Source of the DNA: Sipunculus nudus
Taxonomy: Eukaryota > Annelida > Sipuncula > Golfingiida > Sipunculidae
Length of the DNA: 64,000 bases
Direction: 5' to 3'
NCBI GenBank assembly: GCA_026874595.1
Contig: CM049307.1
Location: forward strand, 9,945,579-10,009,578
The translations under genes were made by a program, and so were the position numbers. The notes below the pieces were generated by a model. That model made no database searches, was not told the DNA's origin, and was given only the letters and a program-made list of their open reading frames with translations. Of this stretch, positions 40,849-54,400 are shown piece by piece (within the stretch, counting starts at the first letter, position 1; each line of letters opens with the position of its first letter).

Positions 40849-43800
40849 CATTATTGCTGAAACATAATCTGGAGGCCTCTGTGTCTCCTCTGTGCATGCT
40901 CTTACCTGGGTCAGAAGTTGGCGTCCCGTGGCTGAGTTGCTGATGATTAGCTTTGGTTGTGCAACCGAAGAGAAATGTTGGCCAGTGAATAAAATATTAA
41001 TGCCACCGCTGAAATACATATAGAGGTATATATATAGAATATCAGACTCACACTATACAATCAATCACGCACGGTCTCCCGGCTGGATTTATAATAATAT
41101 TGAAGAGAAAAATACCTGTCCCAAAAAATAAATCTCACGTGAAAAAGAAATTGTTATAGAAACAGAATGTTGTAATTTTGTTTGGTTGAATGTACTTACA
41201 CGTCGTAAAATGACAAAATGAGTGGCTTTCGGTCGAAACTGTTAACTGATTGTAGCTTCTAATGTATGCGTAAACATTCACAGAGAATTCAGATATCTTT
41301 ATTAAAACATTTGATCTATTATAAAGATGCGGAGGCATAGTAAATGTTCGATTACAATGAGAGTGAGAATGTCTAACTTTGATTTTACCGATCTATTTTA
41401 TGTACGGCATGATAAAAGCTACCTGTATACCAACAGTATTTGCAACATAAATCGGGAAACTCGCCTGATAAAGAGCTTCTTCCGAGAGACTTGCAGCACC
41501 ACAGGGTTCGGCATGTACTTGAAGTGGACAGGGGCGGTCAACAGGATGTCGTGTGTAAAGGACGCCCGTACAGGGTAGTTCTCCGACGATATGTTCCCTG
41601 TCATTAACTCTGGGGTGATGTAGACATCCTTCATTCCACCTGACCTTAAAACGAAACAGAGACAAAAATATATAAAATAAAATGCATCCGCTTCATATAT
41701 GACTGAGTTATATAGGAGAAAGCAGTCAGGTATCAGGAGCGGGACAATTTGAGGCACTCATCTGGAAAAGCGACTGTATCTGGGGAAATTTCAATAAATA
41801 TACATGAAGTATATTATGTACACGTGAACAGTATTGATGTAAAGGCGTTTTGTTAGATATGAATGAATACAGTGTTCCGCTTATAGGTAAGAATTCATGC
41901 CCCGCTTTAGTTGTACAAACACTTACCTTTATCATGGTAAAATATTTTAGCTGCTCGATAGCTTTTCAATATGTAATGAAAAAGTTTAGGTGAATAGTAC
42001 ATATCTCTCTTTAAGGGTAGGATAAAGTTTTAAGGGCTACGCCTTAACAGTGGTATTGTAGATAACCCCCCCCCCTCCCCGGCTGGTGTGTAAAAAAAAA
42101 GAACAATTAAACATCAAAGGAAACATTTAAAATTTATGTAGACGTTTTATGTTTTGGGTCATAGTTGAATCCCAATTTTTTATATAATTCTAATTTAACG
42201 ATTTTGGTTCTATTTATTTAATGTTAGTAATTTGTTACACGAAAGGGTTCATACAAGCAGCTTCCTTATACACACTAAGCTGATCTTCCACCGGTTGATT
42301 TGAACTTCCAGGAAGGTATATATCTTGCTGGATATATATCCTGTTAACGCTGTTCTGGTTACATTCCAAACAAATATCATCACATCCTGGAGGACGGAAT
42401 GTGATTCAAGACAACAAAACATCTGTAAAGAGGCTTTAAAACTCTGTAATGTAAGCGATGCCAATTGACGACGGCCAGGTCGCATGTTGAGAAACATACA
42501 CCTACATTACTCGCGTGCATGAATGTAAATTATCACGTCTTTTTTCATACCTGAATGAGGCGCTGGTCTTTGCCATTTAATAACGAGAAAGTTTCATAAT
42601 TGGTTATATTTCCTTTAATTTAAATCCGAGTAAGTTTCATAGTTTGTCATATTTCTTTTAATTTAAACTAAGTAAGTTTCATAATTTGTCATATTTCTTT
42701 TATTTTAAATCCAAAGTCGACCTCACCTTACACGAAGACATGACTGGTCTCCAACAAGAAGAGTTTGTAACTGCCGTCCGTTATGTTCCTGCCATTTCAA
42801 GGTCACGACCGTTCCCCCGGCAACCGGTCCGTAGTCTGGCTCAAAACTCAAAACAAACGGATCCTGGAGATGAAATGTAGATAACAAACACTCATAAACG
42901 TTTAATGATCAGTCTATAAGCATCCGTTTCTTAAGGAAGGGTATAGTCCATGAGACATGAAATCGTAATGCTTAAGCCCCATGCATGAATTAACAGCTTA
43001 TAAAATACAGTAATAGTTAACGTACCAATAGCCTACTAAATCAAGTTTTATTGGTATTAATGCATAAAAAAATAAATAAGAAACCTGCTATACTGAGGTG
43101 TTGGCACGGAAGGACGGAAGATTTTTTTTTTTTGGTGTAATCCATTTTGCTGAAAGCATGCATCATAGGATGACCGTATTTGATAACGTTCCAAGACAGA
43201 TGGTCTGAATAGTATCAAAGGCTTTTGCAAATGAGTAGTGGAAATGACCGCCATTAATGGAAATGTGAAACATAGATTGATTTTTCAATTATTTCTTTAA
43301 TTAACTGTATTTCTTAGCTAGAGCGGTGTCTTATTCCAATGAATTGAATGAGGTACAGGCCCCCAACTTCCCTTGCAATGTCCCCTTTTCCCCGAGCTTT
43401 CCAATTAATACAAATTTTCCCACAAAGAGGTGGACAGGGACTGGTGACACAGTCCTGTATAGATTACTGAAGTTAAGTTTTACCGGAATACACTGTTTCT
43501 GTCTCGTGGCGCCCCTGTACGTTGTCCGCTGAGTTCTGTTCCATCGGTCTACGGGACATGATAAACATGGAGCATCACCTCGGTACGGCTTGTACGAATG
43601 GCGGTGACACAGTATACAGGTTGTTGAGTTATAGACTGGTGTATACCCCGGTTCACAGCCCTCTGAAAGCAAACACCCTGCTTCAAGTTTCTATGACCGG
43701 CAAACTACGCGAGGAACATTTTTGATAACATTTATTAAAATTCGATAAAACTGTGGAAATAACTTAAGAAGAATAACAATTTCCATTAAATTTTGTTTCT

Positions 43801-46800
43801 TTAAAACACTGATTTTTCTACATGGCCATATTTCGCTTATCGTCCACCTGTATTTGTATGCATTCCTCTCTATTATTTTTACCCTTGCCCCCTAAGTGGT
43901 GGTTGAGAGTATTTCCGTTGGGCATGTCTATAAAGGACATGGAACTCAAAACTTCATCACTTTTCCACTTCCAAGAAAACAGTACGGAAGGTAGGTCTCT
44001 GTGCGATTTCACGGGCCCCCTAAACAATTATCAGCAGCCGGAATCCATATTTAGCGTAAAATATTAAAGTTTAGTTTACTCTTTATGCCCCAGATCCAAG
44101 AAACTGACAGTTTCGGATTTTTTTGTATATGTGTGTCTGCCGTGTTTAATTCTTACCTTGAGTTCTAGGAAGGTTATAGGGTCCTTCAGCGGGCACTGTG
44201 CATGTAAAATTTGAAGTGCCGCCCCTCTTTAAATTTGTCCAGCCATATGGGCACTTTACACATATTTCAGCCTCGATTTGATTCCTGTAAGTGCCTATCG
44301 GACAAACCTCGCACCAGTTGACCATTCTGCGAAACTGGGTGCCCGATGGACAAGAGTCTGAAAAAGAGCGAGATCTTCTGTCAGTGTCAGACCATTGTCT
44401 CCCTGACCTCATGCACATGGAGTAGGCATCTTCCGCGCAAGCGAACTGATCGGCCTTCCTGGCATTGACATATTCACGTTTTTTTTTAGATCTGTTTTCT
44501 TTCATATTCATATCATCCTCGTTATTTTATAGTTATTTCTTTATCTTCAAAATTCATCTCTGCTTTACCATGTAAAACATAACAAGCGGAGTAATGCAAA
44601 AATAACAAGATTGTTTCTGTATTTGAATCTAATGACAGTGTGACGTGATCTTATATTAAGAATTAAGGAGGCTCATTACTGTTTAGGAATTGGATCTCCC
44701 GTCGACAGTCTCCTGGTGACTCTCCTATAGTCTGGTTTTGGACCGGAACGCAGGCGCTGACGGTAACGTTCCAAACTGTGCACGCAGGACAGTCTCCTTT
44801 ATGAAGAAGAAAAAAGGCTTTGTGTTTTATAATACAATACACCTGTAGCATTTTGTATGTTAGCAAGTTTTATTACCATCAGTTAAATCATGTCGTCCAG
44901 AGCAGTTGTTTTTGTGACTTACCCCCTTGTGTCGTAACCTAATATATGAGGATATTTACACACAAGGTTAATTGTTGAAAAATTTAAACAGTACGGCAGA
45001 AGGAATTAGAACATACCTTATCTCATGATGGATATGTGGATAATTACTGGAAAGTAGTACTGATTACTAAATATATCTAAATGTACTAAATAGGAATCGA
45101 CCGATATACCTTCATTGAAATAGTAATCATCCATTGTGTCTTCTGTGCAGTTTTGTGAGGAGCTGGCTCCGGGATAGGGGTTTGTAAGTCGACGAGGGCA
45201 AGGTGTACATCTGTCTTCGTCATATCCCGCTCCATAGAAACCAGGGGGACACAGACGACACACTATGGTCCGGTTACTGGTCGTCCAGTAGGTCCCGGCT
45301 GGACAAAAATCTGTCGGTATACATGTACATGTTGAGGTCATGTTAAGGCAAGCGTTAAAATACATCTCTGTAAAATTTGTATTATAATAAAACTTTAACA
45401 TACATCATGTATAAATGTACAATTTATCTAATCCTACTATTATTTTACACGATTATGGTTTTGTTTTACCTAACATCGGTTAGTGATCAGTTTTATGGTT
45501 TGATTGTTGTACTGGAAGCTTAATTATAATAAGAGGATCCGTAATTACAAAAGGTTTCGGACTGAGCGACCCGAAGTAACATGGACTAATGTAGGCCCCT
45601 ACTGCATCAAAGTTGTCTCTCAAAGATCAAACAGAAATTACACATAACTTTTCATAAGTATATATATTTATTTCTATATTTAATTAAGCCAGATATTGCT
45701 CGGCCAAACAACTGTAATATGACGGAAATGATTGCGTCGGCATATATAGGCCTACAAATTAAAACAAGGGACCCATGGGTCATGGCGCTCAGCTTTTATA
45801 TGATAAAAAAGTATGATTTCGAAATGAGGCACATGCTGGTTTTGTGTGGTAATAAATATAAGCTGTATTATGAGTTGTTGGTGTTTAGCTTATGTATGAT
45901 TTTGATAGTTTCTTTGGAGACTGGGAAGAGATTGAATGCATTTATTTTATTAACAAATGGAGTGCTATTGTCATACAGATTTTGATTTGGCCATATAACT
46001 GATAAGCAGCAAATATAAGATAAGAGTTTAACTATATATATATATTTTATTAAAATATAATAACAAATATTGTGCCAAATATAATTTTTAATAAAAAAAT
46101 AATGAGAAGATTTTTAAAAATAAAATATAACTGAAATGATTATTAAAATAATATTATAGAATATATTCATGAATGCATTCATGAATACATTTTGAAAGTA
46201 TTTGCACTGGTATTCAAATACTTTCATTTTTACCTGAATTCCAATTCTTATGCAAGAAATTTTATAATGGAGTACATATTCATATTCATATTCAAATACA
46301 TTTGCAAAGTATTCTCACCATGTCTGGCCCAGCTTAAGTTTGAAATTTTTGCAAAAGCAAAATATGAAAAATATTCTATATTCTATATAATGTTTTCATT
46401 AATATAAGCATATGAGAAGCTAAGAGGAAAGGGGCCCTCCTACTTGGTTATAGTAAAGTTCTAAATATATGATTGCAAACTAATACTCTGACAAGACTGT
46501 CATGAAGAAAAACAGTAAAAGTTTTGAGATACTGTGATGCATATGAACAATTTACAGATGGACAGGCAAGTGGACAGAATGGACTAAAAACTTTATTTCA
46601 CTTTCAAGGGAATAATGCATTTAAGTTTATATATGAGTCTATTTTTTAGCATATCCACTTTTTCCATTAATATATTTTATCTGATTCAATTTTTTTACAG
46701 GTTTTATTAATTTGTAATAAAAAAACTGAAAATATAAGTAAAAATATTAGAATTGAGTGTAGCTCATAATTGGTCATATTATGCATACACATATATTTTA

Positions 46801-48429
46801 TTATTTTTAAATCAAATATTTAAACTGAATTTAAAAGAAATAATGCCACAACATGGCTTCTACAAGATTATTCCTTGAATCCCTATAAAAAAGTTTTACA
46901 CATTGGAGTTTTCAGTACATGCTTAATTTTATTCACCGAAATAAAATAAAAGATTCAGTAAATTTGATCAAATAAAAACATCTTTTCAAATAAAGTATAC
47001 CCACTATTGGTTGAATGAGGGACAAACAATATCATTATGCTAATGACATTCTCAGCTATAATTTATTACTGGAATTAATAGTCAATTTCACACCTGGTGA
47101 AGTTTTACTCTTCTGAAGTAAAGCATTACTTATCTGATGAACATCCACACTTTCATAGCAATACACCACTTTGTGGAGACAATTAAATGTGCACTTTAAT
47201 CATTGTAATCCTGGTGGTACAATACAAAATCTAAAATGAAGCATAGCCAAGAATAAAATAATACAGAAAATTATAACATTCATCTAGTTAATGCACCATC
47301 TGGGTGGGGGGGGGGGGGGAGTGCAGGGCAGAGGGGAAGCCTGCTAGTAGCGGCCAAGCTGAGCCAAAGCAAGCTGTCTGGGGTGGGTTACATAATGCAA
47401 GTGAGGGCTGTACTACTAGGTGGGCTAGCTGTAAACAACACTTGACATGGTGTATGAAAATTTGCATAAAAACTACTCTTTTCAATCAATTACTTTTGAT
47501 TTCAGATTTTAAAAGATTAAATCCTTATGTATATTTGCTGAGAAAATTAAATCAACAGTGCTTACAGGGAAATACGTGCCATTGCCAAAGTTGGACAAAA
47601 TTTAAGGTATTGATTTTTATTTATGCCAATACCTAAAAAAAATTTGCAAAATTCAGATCTAATTATGGGTAAACAATTGAATCTTGATTAAATACAGTTA
47701 TATTTCTGAAAAAAAGTCTCCAGCTTCAGCAATTCTCACGTTAGGTGAGCAAATATATTTCCTGATTTTTAAAAAAAATTGCATTATATTTGGGCCCATA
47801 GCTTCAAAATAATACCCAATACTGACCTAAATTTTGGTATGTGCATAGAAAATGTATGGTAGACTGGCCCAGTCCATGATTAGTTCTGACTTAATTGTTG
47901 CTTCTGACAGAGAAATCAAACGTTCATGCGTTGTGTCGCATTTAGTATCGGTACCGCCATCTTGCGGCAACTCATATAACTAATTTGCCACATCTGACCC
48001 TCTGATTTCATAGACTGGTTATCTTGCCGGTTCCCGGACGGTCAGCGCCACACATCACCGCCTCGCTGAACTGAGGTATTTTCCAGATGACTTATAGTCA
48101 GCTGAGCTAAAAAATCGTTCGATATACACAAACCCGGCCTGCGCGGGAGAGTTCAAAGTTGGTGCCTGTACGTGTTATTCCTGTGAACTTTTTAAGTGAC
48201 AACATTTTAACACACCCTAGACATCATGGTATTGCTATCCTTGACTACTATTATCTGTTTTATCATTTTTACATGCTTAATTTTACATGCATAGTCAATA
48301 TGTTATGTGTGATTTTTATGTATTTTTGTATTATTTTTATGTATTTATCTATCTATTTACTTATTTATTTTTTTATGTAATGAATTGCAAGTCAACAACA
48401 AATTCCTGGAACTGAAGGCTAATAAATGT

Positions 48430-48461
<32 letters not shown>

Positions 48462-51400
48462 ACATAACGAACAACAACCATGACACCTTTCAAGAAAACG
48501 GCACGTGGAGCGCGTTGACGTCATTATTCTCTGTGACGTCATCGCGCTCCGATGATGGCCACATAGTCACATGCTGCTTCCCCGTGTAAACATACGTGCT
48601 ATAAAAACCTATGAAACTCATTCCGGGGTTATTTACGCCTGGATTTACGCCAAAATTGAACTTCGACACTTTCAGAATACCAATATATATATATATATGA
48701 TAAATTTCAGTAACATCTGTGATACCTTTTCCAGATATCGCTTTAAAAAAACTGACCCTAATAGCTAGGGCTGGGTACTGGTCAGCCTATTCAGGTACAA
48801 TACGTACGTGTTGCGATACATTTAAAAGTTAAAGCTATACGCGATACGTATTGACGGTACCGTATGCTTATTTTCTCATTGTATCATTTTCTGACTAAAA
48901 CCTCATTGGTCAATAAGCTTATATACATACTCAATCATTTCAAAATGATGGGCCAACTCTTTCGTTTCATAAAAGGCATTAGATTTGTAAAATTTAGACG
49001 CTTAATATCCCTTTTTTCTCCACCTTAATATGCTTAATAAGGTATTAAATATTGGGTATTAAAATTTCAATATCGTTTTTTAGTCCATGCAAGACTCCTT
49101 TCCCGAGTATTTTTGCATATTATTTGGAAGATTATGGGTTATATTTTATATATCATGTAACTACACAGCTTTCGTATGATTTGGGAATGTTAATCCCCTA
49201 AATCACATTTCCCCTCGAAAACGTGTATATTTGATTTTACCTAAGATTAAGGCCACTAATTCACCAGTTGTCGAACAGGTATATATATATAGGCCTATAG
49301 TTCAGAAGATCAGGTATATGAGGAGCCCGAGAAAATGTTTCGCTTAATTTAAAACAATCAGAGATAAAATAATTGATTGTAAAGGGAAATGCATGCCCTA
49401 CAACACAAAATGTAAAAGCAAGCAAAACGAATTTTTATGGTAGAAAAACATAAAATGAGTATCGATTTCAACACTAACGAGGACCATTCGCTAAACCCGG
49501 CTATCATCGCTCACACGCGCCGGCTTATCATGGAAGCACCACATGTGTATAAACATACATCCCTCACCTTGTCGATGATACGACAGTACATGTGATCTCA
49601 TATCAGCCTTACAAAAGCCAATAATAGAAGTAAAAGTAGCTTTAGTAAATAAATAGGTCATATTATAGCTAAGGTGAGGGTTGCATATATTAATTAACTA
49701 GCAGAAATTGTGTTTCATCGACATACACCATGCAAAGCGTATCGGTAACCGTGTCCACTTTGCGTATCGATATGTATCGATAAATCGGTATATTGATACA
49801 GCCCTACTAATATCTATGGATGAAGCGGTCTCCCTTCGCCATGTTTCACAATTCTTTCATTTCAAAATTATGTTCTGGCGATCCAGATTATATACAAAAT
49901 TTAATAGATTTTATGGGTGTTACTCTCACCCTCCCTAAATTCGATCAACATCCTTTCTTAGCTTTTTTGCGTATATTTGCTAACAAACGAACCAACGGAC
50001 CCAGGAGAAAATATAATTAATACCTTCATGAATGAGGGATACTAAAACCATTTCCTAATACAATGTATATTGTTATTATAATTTGTTTTATACAAAAATC
50101 AGCCACGCCATTCAAGATTTCGTACTTTTATATAAGGCTTACTTGATACACAGTCGTTTTTAGCCTTGCCGAGAATCCCGCGGGGAAGGGCCGTGCCCGG
50201 GGGGCAGGGGACGCACCAGTACTCGATGCCCTGAGTACGATAAGTGTGACGTCGACAGTCGACACAGCGCTCACGGAAACTCTGCCATTCAGTGCCAGAC
50301 GGACACGCGTCTGTAATATAAATATAATTATTACATGGACATTCTTTTACATAACCTATACGTTAGTCACCCACTGGCACGTTAGGCCTTAGTTATTATT
50401 CGTTTATGTTAGTTAATATTGGTTAGTCATTAATTGGTTGTCGTCTGCTTCAGTACGTGGTTTATAATAAATATACATGATAACATTCTTTCACCTTTTA
50501 ACTCTTACCTTATTCAGAAGGTATTGAGACGTTAACAGAAGTGACAAGTTAACGATTATCTAAAATATTGCTTTGGATTTTTGTACTATCTTTATAAAAA
50601 GTGGGAGAAACATAAACTGTTCTCACTTCTTGATTCTACTGGAAGCCTGCACTCGCTCTCCCTGTGAGCTCCCTCGTACTTGGTGGCGTACCCTGGTGGA
50701 CATTTCTGGCACTTCACGTGTTGTCCTTTAGTTCGGTATGTTCCGACAGGACACGGGTGACACCTGCCGGGCTGGGGGTCCCACTGGTGTCCCGACGGAC
50801 AGTCCTCTCCCTGACCTGAAAGCAGTTACCCACATTTTAAAGTTAACTCGCGTGAAGCTTTTGACCAGGTCAAGTATGTGCAAAATTTTATGAAAAAACT
50901 ATTCAGCAGAAACTGATGGAGAAATGATATAATATTTATGTTTCGTTCAAGTCATTTCATTCTGAGTAAAAACACTCAGTCAAGGTCTCTAATACAGATG
51001 TAAATCCTCTCGATCAAGGTAATATTATGGACGCTGGCAACTGTGGATTACATTCTGATACCGCTGCATAACTTGCAACATCGAAGGAAGCTGAAAGAGC
51101 GCATTTAGAGGACCAGATTGACAGATAGAGAGTAATTTAAGCAGAATTAAAACAATAATTAATCTGAAGGCTATTAACCCAATAAAGCTTTTTAAGCGAA
51201 TCTTTTCATTTTTTAACATGTCACTATGTCAGTCGATCTTGTCGGTCTTTGTAGGCTATATGTGGGTGCAAGTTTTTCTGCCTGAAGCCAAAGTGTGGCG
51301 GGTTATACCTGTGATATTTTATCTACGTTAACGGGTCAGTTGCAGTAACTTGTCGGAAGCAATATAATAAAAATATAATTGATTTAAGACATTCAAAGAT

Positions 51401-54400
51401 ATTTCGTTGAAAAATGGGCTTTGCGGCCTTTGAAATGTTGATTAATATATGATGTGCTTTTTAATTATTATAACCTTACGTTATAGTCACTTAGGCTCCC
51501 TCCTTTCTCGTGAACTACTCCTTTGGTCTGAAGGTTGCTGTGTATAATCTATTATTCAAATGATAGGTGTGAAATATTTATGATGCTGATTTTTTTACCC
51601 ATGTTTGTAAGAACTCTCAGTAAGACTGAACAGCCGACTGTGCTCTATACCTACAGGGCGTATTTTGAAAAAGTGCGATTACACCAATTTTTTTTACAAT
51701 AAGACAGTTACATATCCCCGAGTTCTTAGGTTTGGCGCTGCCCGCGGCTGTTAGGTATTCATGGGTGACGATGTGTGCCAAGAAAGTTTATATACAAGTC
51801 TTGATCACGGGGATTGTTTCGGGGCAGACCCGCGTATTGATCCTGTCCCCCGACATCTGCCGCGGATCAATCCTACGTGATGTTCCCAGGCAGTGTGCCG
51901 GACCAGATATGCCTTTCACGGTCAGCCCCATCGACCAGCCCTCCACGGTGTTTGTATGCTTGAGCTGTTTATATATTTGTTATGATTCACGCCCTAATGT
52001 AATAGCTCAATAAAAGTTTATATCCCTCACTCCAGGACAAAGTTTTGAGTTCAAAGGCCCCGAGGTCATCATTAACCGACACAGGATCGTGTTAAAAAAA
52101 CCGGATCCGTAATAGAATACACCGGGATACGTGTGTACTTTAATTGATCTTGTCTGCACATGTCTATAGTAAGTTCCATCCATGCGTTTGAGCTCCTGTT
52201 TCTTTATTTGTATGAAAATGTTTACTATAAACACTTCAAGGAAAAATGGTAATATATTGTAGAAGAATAAAGGGTTTAAATTTTTATAAGGTAATAAAAA
52301 CCTACCTAACATATTTTTTTAAGAAACAGAATTATTTTAAAATATGGGAGATCAGTCTGCATTCTTCAACATATCATCCAGACTTTTGGGGAGACAGTCA
52401 CTTTTCACATGCAAGAACAGCATCAATTGATAGTTGCTGATTGGATGATGTCACATCAATACTCTAAAAGATATGACCAGCTAAAACAAGACTATACTCA
52501 TGCAAGGACGCATATGATCTGTCAGATCATGGTAAAGAGTCCAAATGTTGTGAAAATTAAACTAGAGATTTATTGTGATATTATTAATTGTCATATTAGG
52601 CCGTCACCTCCATATTCAGCTTTCTTTGAAATTTGGTGGTTTGGTGGATCGGACGTTAGTAGTGAACATTTGTGGTTCGGCCGACCACACGATGATAACC
52701 AAACAATCATAAACGTAAACAATATATAAATAAATCACTGTTATTACAAATGTTATGATGCCATGGCACCTAGCCACCTGCTAACCTTAAACTTAATAGC
52801 TCTGTAATCAGTTGTTTCTGGAGAACTTCAAATGATGTAGTTGCTCAGTTTGGAAAAATGATGATGAAACATATATTTATTGTTAATTGATAAAAAATGA
52901 AACAATTATATTTTTAAAGTGAGATCTCGACTACCTCAATATTGGCATAATTCCTAGCCTCATGGAAACAGATAAATGCCTAGCGCTGTGAGAGGCTGTT
53001 TCGGTATGGTTATCTTGGACATTAATTATGAATATTAACAATTTCTAGAAAACAGTCATCATTAAGTCACTGCTTCACTTGGGGCATGAACTTCAAAGCT
53101 GAAAGTTAATGCACTCTGTCATTGATTTCCTGAAAATCAATTCATTTGTCCTCAAGACAAGAAAACCCAAACCTTCTTAGCTTACCGTGATTGTAAATAT
53201 ATGTGAGATTCATCTTTTCAGTGACACCTTAATTCTTTACTCTTTACACGGAAAGTATTTGGAAATGACAGAGTAAACGAGGAGTAAACCGGGCTCCCAA
53301 GCCTATTAAAAGAATGTTTGCACAAACTTTCCCTAAAATCTTCTTCATTCCGACTTCTTAGCGACCTCTAAGAGTATCAACATTAGAGCTAAAGACCATA
53401 GGTTTTGTGAATGAAGCGTTTATTGATAGATGGAATGAAAATGGCATGTTTGCAAGTAAGACTTCTGTCTCCAGAGTTGGTTTTCCAGGCTTACTGTTTA
53501 TGTTACAGTCCCTATTCCATTAACAACTGGGACAAGAAATTGATTTCCGTGGATCCGTAGGTACGTCTCTATAGCACTAATATTCAGCTGATCTAGCACC
53601 AAGTTAACAATGGCCACATATTCAGCTGGTTGCACAATGGAAAATCCATCTTCGCACACACACACGTTAGGTCAGCTTGTTACAAATTACGGCACGCGAA
53701 GTCACTTGGCTATGCAAAACATACCCACGACTTTGTACCTGTTCAGGCCTTTACAAATATTAAGATATTAATTAAATGCCCCGAAACGGGCAAAACTGTT
53801 AATTACTTCATTGATATCTTCTACCCAGAAGAGCTGATCATTTTAATATTATCTTCAATTCATTAATCAAATATTAAAAAAAGAATATATAGAAATATAC
53901 ATAACTGAATTTTAGAGTGTTAGTTCGTTTGCGTATCGGTATATTTAAGGGCCGGGATTTGAAGATTTGTTTGTGAACCGATTTTATACTGTGCACGTAA
54001 ATTTTAAATTCATCCCAGAATATCAAGGAAAAAAAGAGAATATTAGTAACTCGGGCTTGGACTTTGGAACGTAACATAGTATTACTTTGGAAGTGCATGG
54101 GAGATACAATAACCAGGGGAGAATAGACTTGACTGGGGAATGCAAAATCAAATATATAGTATTACTAAAACACTACTTAATTATACTGAATGACTTTATT
54201 AGTCTTGTCTACAGCTAAGATTTGCCTTGTTAGATTTAAAAGATTTTGCATACACTGAATGGTTTTGATCATGCTGTCGATCACATGAATATCCTCTGCG
54301 AGGTTCATGATTAAAAACGGTATTGTCCGAGATGATTGTGCAAGTTGGGTAAGTAATTTTAAAAATCACGTACAAATATCTATAATATTATTATTAACAG

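Noticed and set aside
40642-41019. 125-residue frame with long Ile runs.
   Set aside because: It combines the true exon 10 with translation of the (TTA)n microsatellite beyond the donor.
41393-41665. Second open frame over receptor exon 9 with several cysteines (GCLHHPRVND...).
   Set aside because: It is the shadow of the IPT-encoding frame; it fits neither neighbouring exon nor a known domain.
42249-42497. Possible receptor exon: one minus-strand frame after an acceptor-like CTCCAG reads CDDICLECNQN, suggesting another cysteine module.
   Set aside because: Its phases do not fit between exons 8 and 9, and joining 42727 directly to 41644 gives an uninterrupted IPT domain.
42718-42727. Alternative donor for receptor exon 8 a few bases upstream (CGT before gtaagg).
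   Set aside because: It leaves phase 0, which does not match exon 9 (needs two bases); the AAG/gtgagg donor at 42727 gives correct phase and IPT continuity.
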